Positions 11,283 through 22,700 are shown, numbered from the stretch's first letter. The stretch is 64,000 bases of DNA from Ryuthela nishihirai (GCA_038380435.1 JAWZYU010000004.1:25208001-25272000); one strand, 5' to 3'. The notes: generated by a model from the letters alone, not told the origin. Numbers and translations are program-made.

Positions 11283-12110
11283 AACCATTTTCTCTCCATA
11301 GGTAGTTGGAATGTGAGGACTCTGCACAGAAATGATTCTCTTGATGTCCTCCAGCATTATAACCTTGATATTCTCGGCTTGAAACAGACCAGGAAGAAAA
11401 AGATCAGATGCTTAAAAATAATTTTAAATTTTTCTTTTGAAGGAGGGAAGATAAAAAGCACCTCCAAGATGTAGGTTTGCTTCTCAGCAGACACACTAGT
11501 GATCATGGGCGTCCACAGAGGGGGGAAAATGGGGCACTTGTCCCCCCCCCGGGATCAAGTAAAAAATTCCATAAGTTATAATTGTAACAATTTAAATGTA
11601 ACTAATTTATATATATTATGTATGTGTTTTTGTATTGATGCAATACTGTATTCTATAATCTATTTGTGAAAAAAAAATCCAAAAAAATTAATTAAATAAA
11701 AACTTATTGATGTAATTATTTGTCTCCAAGCTTTGCTCCCCCCCCCCCCCCCTGGAAAATTTTTGCGGACACCCATGCTAGTGATGCTCTTCTAGGATGA
11801 GTGCATTAATGAAAGGTTTCTTACAGAAAAATTTCAGACAAGCATTAAAGGGTGGGTTGACAAATACTCCCTCAAGCCCCTCAAGCAATGTTATCTGCTG
11901 TTATGCCCCCACTGAGAATGCCAATGAGGATGAAAAGGATAGGTTTTACGGACATCATCAGGATATTTTGAATTCTGTCAAGAAAGGAGATATTACCCTT
12001 GTTCTAGGTGACTTCAAAGCCAAAGTTGTTACTGACTCTGACCTTTGGGGAGGAGTGATAGGCCCTTTTGGTAGCTGCAATGACAATGTCTCCTACAGGT
12101 AAGTGAACTT
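11283..12110 (+). pseudogene. EEP endonuclease relic of RTE-like LINE
   Basis: The first segment reads IGSWNVRTLHRNDSLDVLQH and LDILGLKQTRK, the start of an apurinic-like endonuclease (WNVRTL and the catalytic-Glu region, here changed to Gln). It is interrupted by the MITE at 11504-11777. It resumes with CCYAPTENANEDEKDRFY and ITLVLGDFKAKVVTD, the GDFNA catalytic block with Asn changed to Lys. The normal role is nicking the target for reverse transcription. Frame breaks and catalytic changes show it is dead. Confidence 0.8.
11504..11777. mobile_element. hAT-like MITE with 8-bp duplication
   Basis: Element begins CATGGGCGTCCAC and ends GCGGACACCCATG (inverted repeat of about 13 bp) and is flanked by the perfect 8-bp direct repeat CTAGTGAT (11496-11503 and 11778-11785). 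An 8-bp duplication with short inverted ends is the hallmark of hAT elements. It has a C-run near each end and an AT-rich core with no coding capacity. It sits inside the LINE endonuclease relic. Confidence 0.85.
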
Positions 12111-12490
12111 AATGGTTTGAGAATAACACTTATTACAGACACCGCCAAAATTCGTACGTAAATATGGGTTGCACCAGATGGGTTGCATAAGAATATGCAA
12201 CCCATCTAGTGCTGACTTCTGATCTGGTTATTGATTAATTTTATTATTAACAGATTTATCCAGCATTGCTCATGTCTAAAACTTTCTAAAAAGTAGAGTA
12301 GATGGCACTCCCCACGTCACAAGTAGTAAGTTAGTATGGTAGTAAACAAGTTTAGTATTGGTAGCTGCAATGGCAGTCTCCTACAGGTAAGTAAACTTAA
12401 TGGCTTGATAATAACTAACACTTATTACAAACACCATGACATACATAAGTATACACGGGTTTCGCAGATGGGCTGCATAAGAATACGATT
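12071..12490. repeat. direct duplication, two copies 290 bp apart
   Basis: A block beginning GTAGCTGCAATG and including CTCCTACAGGTAAGT, CTTATTACA and GATGGGYTGCATAAGAATA occurs at about 12071-12200 and again at about 12361-12490. It lies in LINE-derived sequence, so one copy is a post-insertion tandem duplication. Confidence 0.75.
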
Positions 12491-12609
12491 CATTATATTT
12501 TAATACACAACAAATGGGCTAGTTCTGTTAGCTACACTAGGTCATATAGGGGAGCCAATATTGGATCTAACCTTTACTTTATTTAAAGAGTCATGTAACT
12601 TAAACTTAG

Positions 12610-12965
12610 GTGTTGCATTAAATTAAAATATTTAACTTTAATTCTGAAGCTCTGAAAGATCCAATTATAGTTAAAGCTTACCATGATACATTACTTAGTC
12701 ATTACGACAGTCATAGTTTTCTTACTACTGAATTTGAGGAAGAATGAGACGGTTTTAAACAGGCTTTTCTTGAAACTAACAGTACTCTTTTAGGAAAAAA
12801 GGGGAAGAGGAGGCAAAATTATTTGAGTAATAAGGCACTTGAGCTTATTTCAGAAAAAAAAATTTTCAGGAATGTCCTTAATCAATACTAGTTCTAATAG
12901 AAAACATTAGACTTGTAAATGTTTTGGCTGACAAAGCCAAGGAAGCAGTTAGACAGCAGAACACC
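12610..12965 (+). pseudogene. RTE-like LINE, region between endonuclease and RT (relic)
   Basis: Parallels the reverse complement of 25150-25560: FNSEALKDPI.., HYDSHSFLTTEFEEE, QAFLETNSTLLGKK, KALELIS and DKAKEAVRQ are readable across stops and frameshifts. It ends where the palindromic element at 12966 begins. Confidence 0.75.
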
Positions 12966-13363
12966 AGACATATGAATTCACAGCTCATCATTGATTTACT
13001 AATATTTATCCACTGTCAAGCTGTTTTCTTAAGTAACAGGAGATGAGTGAAGACAAAAATTGTCTTGAGCCAGGTGAGATCCGAACCCACGACCACCTGA
13101 ATGACGTCAGGTGCTCATATCAATGAGCTACCAGTCACTATCAATCTCTACTGCTGAAATGTGTTCTATACACCATCTGGTCAATCACTGTCTGTTGAGT
13201 GCATTTGGGGACTCTTTATTTCTTCAGAGCCTTTCCGGTCATGTGCGCACAAGGTCAACTTGGTTGCTGTCTTGTGATCAAATCTGAATCTGCATCACCT
13301 TTGGTTTGATCAGTAGTACCTCGTATTTACACACACGAATGATGAGCTGTGAATTCATATGTC
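12966..13363. repeat. 398-bp element with perfect 27-bp inverted ends
   Basis: Positions 12966-12992 are the exact reverse complement of 13337-13363 (end sequence AGACATATGAATTCACAGC). It contains a minus-strand tRNA-like SINE-3 module (13051-13138). A second inverted pair (13313-13332 with 13361-13380) overlaps the right end. No coding capacity; a foldback or MITE-like element of unknown superfamily. Confidence 0.75.
13051..13138 (-). mobile_element. SINE-3 tRNA-like module
   Basis: On the minus strand: GTGACTGGTAGCTCATTGA (box A-like), then GTGGGTTCGGATCTCAC (box B-like), then GCTCAAGACAATTTTTG. The same order recurs at 53213-53300. tRNA-derived, but not a functional tRNA: the arms do not pair properly. 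Confidence 0.65.
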
Positions 13364-13734
13364 TAAATACAAGGTACTACTTCAATAAATTACAAATTTG
13401 TTTTCATTTATGTAGCTTACCAATCACTTTACATGTTATACTTCCTATTATTAGTCACGAAACCATTACTGCGGAATCCATTTGCCATTCGTACCCAATT
13501 AGTCTTTTTGCTTCATTTCATTCAGAAGTTACCTGATATAATAAGAATTGATCCAAATTTGCCATTCAATTATCGAAGCATAGTCAGAAAAAAATTCAAG
13601 TTTGAAAAGTGACATTAGAGCTTTAATGAAAGTTGAAAAGCAGCGCCGCATTTCCCATAAAGCACATTATGCATTTGCCAACGTGCGTCAGTTCCAACGT
13701 AACAGAAATCCAACATTACTATATTTTAATTTAA
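13364..13734. other. AT-rich stretch, nothing recognised
   Basis: No gene or repeat boundary beyond the inverted arm that reaches 13380. Confidence 0.4.
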
Positions 13735-13915
13735 AAAAATTATCTCTTGCCACAGATGTCTAACAGGAGACTGTCAGTTTATACACCACAGTAGAAGGTC
13801 TGTGAGGATTGCGGGACACAGCAGAAAAACAACACAACATCCATGCTTTAGCCGGGCTGAAACCGAGATCCCTTAGAGCAGACATATAGCGTGCTAAGCA
13901 CTCGGCAACAGGATG
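13735..13915 (-). mobile_element. SINE-1 copy (diverged, 3'-truncated)
   Basis: Minus-strand; the terminal CCCCTCAAGCAGC block is missing, beginning at CTTGCCACAGATGTCTAACAG, and the tRNA-like head is at the right end. Old copy. Confidence 0.8.
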
Positions 13916-14707
13916 GATCTTTGTTCAAATATCAACATCACAGAATAAGGATCTGTGTATCAACATATAATAATCTTTTCAATTCCTTCAAACTAGTTGC
14001 GAATATCCCATGCATATATCCGACTGTTCAAAGAATTATCTTTCCTGCTCAACGAAAGTGGACATTTCCCTGTTTTGTGAATAGAAAACTATATTTATAG
14101 CTGCAGAACTTTTAAAAATAAGCTTATTTCAGGAAAATGCCACTGGAGATAACTTATAGATATCAACTAAATTTAACCAAATCTCGATTTTAAACAATTT
14201 CCTTTACTATTTAAAGGATTATTCAAATATTTGTGAGCATATGCTGCAGTTACACTCCTTCTGAACACTACAATATCTTCTAAAATTATATTTATTTTCG
14301 TGCACAGTTTCTAACTTTTGAGGAGAATTATTAATTGCATTAAATATTTCAGCTTCCAGAACTTTTTCAAATATTACACAATAGTTTTCTTCGGAGCAGA
14401 TGTTTTGATCATCTATTATACAAATACTGTTAAGAAAAGAGATTTGAAGAATATTTCTTTAATTTTCCATTTATTTCCTTGACATTTTACTAATGTTTAT
14501 TTTAAATTTGTGGAACCCTGAATATAGATTTCCATTCACTCAACCTGGAAGTCTCTCAATCGTACAGTACATACTAGAGGGAGTATTCATAAGAATGCGC
14601 CATTTCATGGCCAAATACTTGAGGCAACAGACTTGAAAAGTACCTCAAGCAAGGAATATGTAAGGAGTAAAATGTATTTCTGCTGATTTATGTATAGAGT
14701 TGAAAAT
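13916..14707. other. AT-rich stretch, nothing recognised
   Basis: No supported gene; short ORFs only. Confidence 0.4.
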
Positions 14708-14911
14708 AAAAAATAAATAAATACCCTCTCAAGCAGCTACTTGCCACAGAGGTCTGACAGGAGCCTGTCAGTTTATATGCCAAAGTAGAAGGTCTGTGAA
14801 GATGGCAGGACCTCAGCAGAAAACAACACATTTTCCATGGCTTACCCGGGACTTGAATCCAGGTCCCGTAGATAAGTAGCCAAGCGTGCTAACCACTCGA
14901 CCACGGGCGAC
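14708..14911 (-). mobile_element. SINE-1 copy with 12-bp TSD
   Basis: Full-length minus-strand SINE-1 flanked by the perfect direct repeat AGAGTTGAAAAT (14696-14707 and 14912-14923). Defines the family's ends: tRNA-like head at one side, (AAAT/AAATA)n tail at the other. Confidence 0.9.
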
Positions 14912-14929
14912 AGAGTTGAAAATCTTTAT

Positions 14930-17900
14930 TTAAAAAACCGTGTTCCTACTTCTCTCGCATGACATTTACCACTGAATTGTCAATGCATATCTTTTGATCA
15001 TCTTCCTAACCTAGGAATCGAACGTACCAGGTTCATTATTAAATGAAAGTTTAAGAAGTGAAGAGAATCAAGTCATAAAATTTTTCTCATTTTTCTCTCA
15101 CATAGTCTTACGAAAAAAATTGGATAATTTTTATTGTTTTACTTCTTCCGTGCTCAGTAAATATTTATGTACGAAATTAAAGCTTATGTTATGGGTATTG
15201 GCTTAGGATATAAAGCATCATTTTTTTTTCTATTCTCTCCACTTTTTTCCTTAGTCTACATAGCATAGAGGTAAATCCTCACCCTTTTTATCAGTACCCA
15301 CATATCTTAACAATTCATTTCCAAACAAATGAAAGACACATTGTACATTAAGGTTCAGAAAAAAATGTACGACCCTCAATTAATAAAAAAAAAACTAACA
15401 GGAAAAGCAAGATACTGAATATAAATAATATCAGTAAAATCATTACATAGTAGAAAGGCCTTTGAAATTATTAGGGAATTTCAACGTTTTGTCAATGGCA
15501 ATTTCATTCATTATTTATTTGTGTTTTCACTGTAATAATTTGAAACTTTTAAAGCACGTTTTGTACCGAAAACTATTGCTGAAGATAAATTAAAAATCCC
15601 TATAAAATCTATCTCAATGTCAATTTCCAACAATATTCGTTCAACATTTAAAACTTATGGTAGCTGGAAATTTGCAATTATTTCTCCAGAGGAACTACTG
15701 TAGTAAATATTCAAGTTTCCATAACTCTTTATAGAAAAATTGAATTTTGAAGAAATATTTTCATAAATAGACAATTGGATTTTGATTCAGATTTTTAAAT
15801 TATCTTCAGAACTATTTTTACATACAAAGAATATTTTACAAGTTATAGAGCAGCGATTCAAAAATTATTTTGCTTTCATAATTTCAAATAATATTTTGGT
15901 TTCGTTTAACAAAGAAAAAATATGCGGTGCCATTCTCCACGTCGCTTCCATATATGTTTATTTGTATATTTACTTTATTTATTTGCTATTATGAAACAGA
16001 TAGAAAACAAAAATACACTTTTGGAAACACTGCAATTGTTCATTGTGGGCTCTATCTATAGACATCTGTAATAAACGGATATTGCATTTATGACACTAGT
16101 TTTATCGAAATGAACACTTCTCTTTCGGGTACCTCGGAATTATATCTGACGGATTTCTCCCTTAACAAACCCATAAAAAATAAAAGATATCTACAAAGTA
16201 TTTGTGAGTTTTTTTAGGTTAAGCAACAGGAAAGGAAAAGGGGAAAAAGGGAAGTGCGATGGCCGACACTGTGAAAAAGGAATACAAGCATAAATGGCGA
16301 AAGGCCTAACAAACTTACAGGAATTGAAAACCTGGATATATTCAGTGGCATACTGGAAAATCTCGGGTCCTCCGTGCAATAAATGTTAGGGGTGGTGATG
16401 ATTTTTTCATTTAATCTGCACCATCATATACTTGGATTTCAACATTTTGAAAAACGTAGATAATAAGTATCTGACATATATTTCGGATTTTGTAATTCAT
16501 AATTCGACATTTGGAATGAATCAGGTCCAAATGTATTGTGTGTGGGGGAGGGGGTAAGAGGTCATGCCTAAACCCTTTGAGAATGCTAGTATGTGTAATG
16601 GAGGCCAAAATTTATTAAACTTGGGCATATTTCACGTATTTTTCATGCATTTGAAAAAAATTCTGAAACGAGAGAAAAAACGTTACACTGCAGTAGAAAT
16701 CCACTCTCTTGTCCTCCCTCCAGCGTTATTTTTTTTCTGACCCAGGCCTCAAACGAATAATTTTTACCACTGTCTTCATAACGTATTGCTTCAGTGCTTT
16801 TCAGACTAGTATAAACAAAATTTACATTAAAATGCTGACATAGTTTCAACTAACTTAATTTCATTTTCCTCCCTATTGAAAACCAGAAGTATAATGTATC
16901 GCCTCTGGCGAATATGGGATGTTCGTTTTAAGAAAAAATTAACGTTTTCATTTCCCAATTTTGCAAGCTTTTATAGTAGTAATTCGTACTAATGAGTGAT
17001 TGAAAAATGTAAATAGTAATATATTATTATATAATTTTTATATAATTACAATTATCTTACATAATAATTTATATAATTAATGTATTGTTATATTATATAG
17101 TTAATATATTACATAAGATAAGTAACAGTAGAATATATTATTAGCTCTATTATACTCAAAAAGACTATCTCATTTATCCCTTAAATTGAAAAGTTGGATT
17201 TTCTTACCCATTGGGTTACGGGCAAATCATTCAGTGCATATAAAATAAACTTATATATTTATTATTACTATGTTGAAATATTGTTGAAATTTTAAAATTA
17301 AATTATAAATTCATAAAATAAGAAGTAACCAGTAGAATTTTAAACAATTATACTTTATTTAGTACACATATGGCAATCAATTATTTAATTCATTAACAAC
17401 ACATTCACCAGAATTTCTAATTACTAGCATAAATTATTCCAAGTTTTACATTTCTATATTTAGTTCTTTCTAACGATGGTAAATTAAGGCCATTTGGGAG
17501 ATACGAAAACTATGAATCATAATATTTCGTTTGTATCTATTCAAGTGTAAAATAATTTTTCCTTAATGTCTCAAAACAAACAACTGTGTTTTCCCATCCA
17601 TCCTGGTGGTGAAGGGACAAATTGTTGCTGCTAATGTAAACCCCTTGATCATCACACTTCACCACTAAAATATCAAATTTCTAACCCAAACAGATCATTC
17701 GCAATATTCATTGAAATGTTTGAAATTTTTCACTATCAGAGGGCGCAATTAAAGCTTTTATGGGATTCTAAAAATATGAGTCACAATAGTTTATCTATAC
17801 CAATCCACCCCAAAACGAATTTTTAATTTATCTCTGAAAACAAACAATTAAAGCTTAACACAAAAAATTTGCGTTTCTCATCCCCTTTAGGGTAAAGGTG

Positions 17901-17990
17901 AAAACATTGTTGTAACTACACACACTTCATGATATTGCATTTCACAACCAAATATTTTAAATTTCTTTAAACTTCTTTATATTTATTTTG
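14930..17990. other. AT-rich intergenic stretch
   Basis: Three kilobases with no supported gene. ORFs of 60-70 codons occur at chance frequency. There is a (TA)-rich block around 17020-17160. Nothing else recognised. Confidence 0.4.
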
Positions 17991-17999
17991 CTTGCAATT

Positions 18000-18180
18000 T
18001 ACGCTAATAAGGTATCACAGGAATTGCCCTGTTAACAAGAAACACTTAAATTTATTTGCTGAAACTGGTTTTTTTCTGAGTGCGATCAAACCCACATCTT
18101 CCTGGCATGCTTCTCAAAGCTATGGGTTCGAATCCCACTCAGGAAGAAACCAAATTTTTTTCAGCAAATTATTTCAAATG
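18000..18180. repeat. palindromic tRNA-like element
   Basis: Left part AAATTTATTTGCTGAAA...CTGAGTG is mirrored by right part CACTCAGG...TTTCAGCAAATTATTT. Inside each arm is a tRNA box-B-like string: GGGTTCGAATCCCAC on plus, and its diverged mirror around GATCAAACCCAC on the left. The left flank (TAAGGTATCACAGGAA) matches the left flank of the element at 41640, so both belong to one family. Confidence 0.65.
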
Positions 18181-18369
18181 TTTGCAGTATTAGCTGCAAT
18201 ATTAGTTTGGAATTTCACAATTTCAAAATTTTCCTCCTTTAGAAGGTGCAATTTCAGGTTTTGGGAGATTCTGAGAGCGGGAATACGTAATGTTTCATCG
18301 ATACCTTACCAGGGAGAATAAAAGCCCAGCGGAGATTAAAAGACCAGGTTTACGACCAGGGGAGATTAA

Positions 18370-18600
18370 AAGAATTTTACCTCCCCTGGTCGAGTGGATA
18401 GTGCGCATGGCTTCTGCCCAGAGTGACCTGGTTCGAGCCCCAGATAAGACATGGATGTTTGTGTTGTGTTTCCCCAGATAAGACATGGATGTTTGTGTTG
18501 TGTTTCCGCTATCCTCACAGATCTAATATGATGTATAAACCCGCAGGCTCCTCTCCGACCTTTGTGTCAAGTAGCTGCTTGAGGGGATGTTTATTTCTTT
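18370..18600 (+). mobile_element. SINE-1 copy with internal 35-bp tandem duplication
   Basis: Plus-strand SINE-1 (head TGGTCGAGTGGATAGTGCG; box B GGTTCGAGCCCC; 3' end GCTGCTTGAGGGGATGTTTATTT). The segment starting CCCAGATAAGACATGG occurs at 18438-18472 and again at 18473-18507. Confidence 0.85.
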
Positions 18601-18639
18601 TATTTAAAAACAAAGAAGTTTGATGTCTACAGACAAGAA

Positions 18640-19620
18640 GGACCTTCTATGGGAAGTTGGCAAAATCGAGGCAACTGGACAAAATGTAGGGCAGTTGGAA
18701 AATTTCGAATCAACTTGGTAAAATACAGGCAAATTTTGAAAATTGAGGTTCGTTTTGTGAAATTAAGGAGAGTTGGTAAAATCGAGAAAATTTGTTAAAT
18801 TCTTAAGAATTTGGCAAGATTGAAACAACTTGGGAAAATCTAGCAGAGTTGGAAAATCTAGGAGAATTGGCAAAATTCGAAGTAACTCAGGAAAATTCAG
18901 GTGAGATGTAGAAATTAGGAATTTGTTTGTAAATCTAAGGCAGTAAATCAGAATTCAAATCCATTTGGTGAAATACAGGCGAGGTGTGAAAATTGAGATT
19001 GCTTTTGCGCAATTTAAGAGTTGTGAAAATTGGGATTGTTTTTGTGAAATTAAGGAGAGTTGGTAAGATCGAGGGAAGTTGGCAAATTCAGGGAATACTT
19101 AAAATTTGGGATTTATTTTGTAAAATTACCGAACTAGGGAGGTTGGCTGAATCGAGGAAACACATCAAATCTAGGACAGTTGGTGAAATAAATGTGAGTT
19201 GTGAAAATTTGGATTGGTTTGTGAAATTAAGGAGAGTTGACAAAATCGAGAAATTTTTGCAAAATCTTGGAGATTTGGCTAAATTCCTAGTGACTTGGCA
19301 AATTCAGGGGATATGTAAACATAAGGATTTTTTGTTTGGTTAAATTGCGGCGAGTTGACAAAAATCTAGAGGAGTTGGCCAAATCGAGGTCACTTGGTAA
19401 AATCTAGGACATTTGGCAAAATTCGAAGCCACTTTGTAAAATACAGGTGAGTTGTAATAATTGAGATTGGTTTTGTGGAATTAAGGTCAATCGGAAAAAA
19501 TTGAGAGAAATTGGCAAAAACCTTTGGAGTTTGGAAAATTCGAAGTGACTTGGTAAAATTTAGGTCAGGTATAAAAATAATGTTTTCTTTTCATAAAATC
19601 ATTGCGAGCTGCGAAATTGA
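18640..19620. repeat. degenerate minisatellite with higher-order structure
   Basis: About 1 kb built from variants of GTTGGCAAAATCGAGG / CTTGGTAAAATCTAGG, subunits of roughly 24 bp. They are grouped into blocks that restart at an AATACAGG(C/T)GAG or AATTCAGG string near 18722, 18893, 18972, 19080, 19187, 19300, 19437 and 19556. Spacing is irregular, roughly 80-170 bp. The ORF at 18993-19343 merely reads this repeat (FVKLRRVGKIE units) and is not a supported gene. Confidence 0.75.
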
Positions 19621-19637
19621 GGCCTTAACAATTATTT

Positions 19638-19732
19638 GATTTCCGAGTTGGAAAATTTTACTCACCTCCTCCAAACGAAACTCCTTTCACCCATATATAT
19701 TTAAAGTACTAAAATTTTCCAACTCAGAAATC
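19638..19732. repeat. inverted repeat, 23-bp arms
   Basis: 19638-19660 and 19710-19732 are reverse complements with one mismatch (core GAGTTGGAAAATTTTA), separated by 49 nt. The left arm resembles the neighbouring minisatellite unit. Confidence 0.7.
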
Positions 19733-19854
19733 AATTTTTTCCAAATGAGAAAATAAGTATTTATATATATATTTAATTATGTCTCTATTACAACAGGATA
19801 AATTATGAATGTAATAACAAAAGATAAGAATTAATTTATATCCATTTGTTATCA

Positions 19855-20256
19855 TTAATAATTTAACTTTAATTCTTGTAATCCCTTTAAAGTTTTAACC
19901 TTTCTACTGTCCTGGTAATGACTCCACAATGATCTGATTTGCTCTGCAAAATGATGAAAAATTTCATATGCTTTTCTCTTTTCTGCATCGAACCAATTCC
20001 AATACTCCACAGAGAATAACTGGCAACGCCTTCGCATAACAACTTTAATCCGCTCATAATTCAATGCATCAACCTCTGTCATCCCTCCAATCACTTGCCT
20101 CAAGCACTCTGAATGCTCCTGATGCATTGGCATCAGGAGTCGGCCACCAGTATTGCGATGGAGCATTATTCTCTCTGAACACTTCCTCCACCTCTTGGAA
20201 AAAAAAAGAGGCATCTCACTGGCATCATCAGAAGGTCTACTAATAATCAGATGCAA
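19855..20256 (-). pseudogene. gag/SCAN-like capsid relic of an LTR retrotransposon
   Basis: Minus-strand 133-codon frame. Its C-terminal half reads ALNYERIKVVMRRRCQL, then YEIFHHFAEQIRSLWSHY. The pattern resembles retrotransposon gag capsid and its SCAN-domain relatives (Y..LK..LL.R.QL ... F..F...LR....W), which assemble capsid particles. No zinc knuckle, protease or RT follows, and no LTR was paired with it. Length is a fraction of a normal gag. Family assignment is inference from this pattern. Confidence 0.45.
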
Positions 20257-20360
20257 AAATTATGCATAGTGATGGATTGCTTCCATCTCTTTGACCTCTT
20301 GGTCCGTTTCTTCAGATCGGGTGCATTTTGGAGAGTCGTCTCCATTTCTGCGAACTCCAG

Positions 20361-20458
20361 ATGAGTTTAGGCAAAGGAGTCTGCAACCTCCTTTAAGCAG
20401 CATATTGTACAGAGAGAGACTCCGCTGGTTTGGCCATGTTGCCCGTATGGATAATTAT
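20361..20458 (+). mobile_element. RTE-like LINE 3' fragment
   Basis: Begins ATGAGTTTAGGCAAAGG and ends GTATGGATAATTAT, matching the block encoding DEVRQRSLQPPL...ERLRWFGHVARMDN. It breaks off at the SINE-1 junction without resuming on the other side. Confidence 0.75.
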
Positions 20459-20660
20459 CAGAGTGGTTAGTGCGCTTGGCTACTGATCTGAGGGACCTGG
20501 GTTCGAGACCCGGGTAAGGCATGGTTGTATGTATCGTTTTCCTGCTGAGGTCCTGCCATCCTCACAGACCTTCTACTATGGTATATAAACTGACAGGCTC
20601 CTGTCAGACCTCTGTGGCAAGCAACTGCTTGAGGGGATATTTATATTATTATTTATTTAA
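20459..20660 (+). mobile_element. SINE-1 copy, 5'-truncated, fused to LINE fragment
   Basis: Starts within box A (GAGTGGTTAGTGCGC), has box B GGTTCGAGACCC, and ends CTGCTTGAGGGGATATTTATATT. The preceding LINE sequence does not continue after the SINE, so the junction is either an insertion followed by deletion or a chimeric insertion. Confidence 0.8.
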
Positions 20661-21089
20661 TAATTAATAATACTTTAGATCAAATTTAATACTTTTATAT
20701 AAAATTTAATATTGTTTTTACATATAGAGATATCGTTTGATGTATGAAGGGTCACTTTATGAATTTTTACTAAAACATACTTTTTAAATTTCACAAATGT
20801 CAATACCAAAAGTGTAAATTCGTTTTAGCAAAGTTCTTAATGAAAATTGCATAAAATAATTAAATGACTGCTTGTTTAAGCATAGAAAATTGTTTTAATT
20901 CCGTTGTTTATTTACTGTTCATAATTTTGTTTTAAAGAGAAATATTCTTTCAGATGATATATTTAGGTTATACACACCTACCTGGTATGTTACTGCATGG
21001 ACTGCAAACAGTATTAATCGTTTTTGGTATCTCCTGAGTTTAATAATTGGTAATTTATTATGGACTGTTCATAAAATATCAGAATTTGA

Positions 21090-21285
21090 GACCAAGTGGT
21101 TAGTGCACTTGGGCGCTGATCTAAGGGACTTGAGTTCGAGCAGCAGGTAAGACATGGCTGTTCGTGTTGATTTTCTGCTGAGGTCCCACCATCCTCACAG
21201 GCCTTCTACTATAGCATATGAACTAAGAGACTCCTGTTAGATTTCTATGTAAGCATCTGCTTGAGGTGTATTTATTTTAACTTGT
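21090..21285 (+). mobile_element. SINE-1 copy
   Basis: Plus-strand diverged copy: CAAGTGGTTAGTGCACTTGG head, decayed box B, ATCTGCTTGAGGTGTATTTATT end. Confidence 0.85.
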
Positions 21286-21289
21286 GTGT

Positions 21290-22535
21290 CATAAGTGACG
21301 TTCCCAATGGACGTTCCCACTTCTTACATTAAATTTATTCAGTTACGCCATGTTGCCCCCGTGAACTGAATCGTGGCCCTTTTAATGTATCATGCTTTCT
21401 TCACTCATTTGCAATTATTTGCGATAGTTATGTGAATCGTTAAAACGCAGCTCATTAACAAAATTATATGGGAATATAATTCTGTATCTTACAGTATTTC
21501 CGACACCAAAATCTGTGTTTTCTCTTCTTTTTTTTTACACAATAGGAGAAAATAAATCTTAAACATGCAATTCTATTCTTATTACGAAAAGGAGCCATTT
21601 CTATTAATGAACTAATTGCCCACCACATGTCAGCAATTTCTCCATGCTAGAAAATTGACAGATGGATGGGCGATTCCTTGAAAACTTTCGATGAAGTACA
21701 ATGAAAGCTTGGTGTATAACTCATTCAAACAGCAGGCAATGATGCATGGCACGTTTTAGCACCAATGCTTTCTTATAAGTGGATAGGACCCTTTAGACAT
21801 AATCCTTATCCATAGAATCAATTGGATCCTCACTATATAAAATGCTAGTACAATAGGAAAATAAATAATGGCAGCTACTTCTACCTGTAATATGACACTA
21901 CAAAAGGGGAAGAAACACCAGCAGCTATTGCAACCCATGGAAGGATCTCCATGGGATTGCCGACTAACAGTTGTGCTTCACCTGTATAATGCAATACCAA
22001 ACCAGAAAGATGGAATATTGAATAGGATTTTAACCACCAGAACAAGCTGGCTATTTGAGACAAGGAGTATAGAACATCAGAGGCGCCCGTTGAATGAAAT
22101 CGTGAGCATTTGTGCATGGTCGATGGTCCTTTGTTTGTGCCCTTCACTAGAGACTCACCAACGATTTTCTATGGAATTTGTGCAGTAAGAAAATTAGATT
22201 TTCTAAGAATAGTTAATAATGTGTTTAACAAATCCATCTGTAGATCGCCCAGAAAAATACAAGGATTATCGTGCAATACGTGAATAAACGTAGAATCTGT
22301 TTCATTTATTTAAAATAATCTATCATTTTTACAAGTTAACGCGTAAATGTGAACTCAGTTTCGGAAATTTAAAAGCGATTTTCAGTGTTGCAAAGTTCAA
22401 TTTTAACACTATGAAAAGTAAAAATTGGTGTAGTTACATTTGTTCGTATTTTATCTAACATGATATTTCATTAAATGTAGCTTAGAAATTCTAAGTAGGA
22501 AATTCAGCCCTCCAAGCAGCAAAATATCATATTTA
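21290..22535. other. intergenic stretch, no supported gene
   Basis: A plus ORF at 21868-22188 (106 codons) and a minus ORF at 22147-21881 overlap; neither resembles a family I know, and they are probably chance or TE debris. Confidence 0.35.
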
Positions 22536-22539
22536 AGTA

Positions 22540-22700
22540 CGGTAGGATCGGGTTTCGGACGGTCTTTGTCCGTAGTAAGCTGTGCTTCGGGTGCGGCACC
22601 GTGAAGGCACCGTGTGCTTCGGGTGCGGCACCGTGCGGCGATGGGTACCGTAAGAGTACCGGTCGCCCGAAATCAAAGACTGCATCGCATAAGACTGCGT
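22540..22700. repeat. GC-rich island with direct repeat
   Basis: GTGCTTCGGGTGCGGCACCG (start of a 22-bp unit) occurs at 22582-22603 and 22614-22635, within a CpG-rich patch unlike the surrounding AT-rich DNA. TACGGTA/TACCGTA strings flank it. No coding or RNA identity found. Confidence 0.55.

Larger units (their letters stand above)
10147..12965 (+). mobile_element. RTE-like LINE relic with 5' region, endonuclease and RT start
   Basis: The 5' part (10147-11282) parallels 46310-47400 in order: GGTAGCTAGG, TTCAAAAGAG, GAACAGAAGGGGAGG, CCTGCTGAGGAGTG, GCAATTAGGGG. Here it runs into an endonuclease relic (11283-12110) and then RT-adjacent sequence (12610-12965). Together these give the LINE order 5' region - EEP endonuclease - reverse transcriptase, which no other copy in the window shows. 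A Tigger-like MITE (10268), a SINE-1 (10860) and a hAT-like MITE (11504) are inserted in it. Old and non-functional. Confidence 0.75.

Noticed and set aside
18993..19343. 116-codon ORF with repeated FVKLRRVGKIE
   Set aside because: Reads the minisatellite; no start, splice or family support.
20459..20540. Possible tRNA gene in SINE heads (box A and box B present), here and at 46699
   Set aside because: Arms do not fold into a full cloverleaf and the sequence continues into the SINE body.
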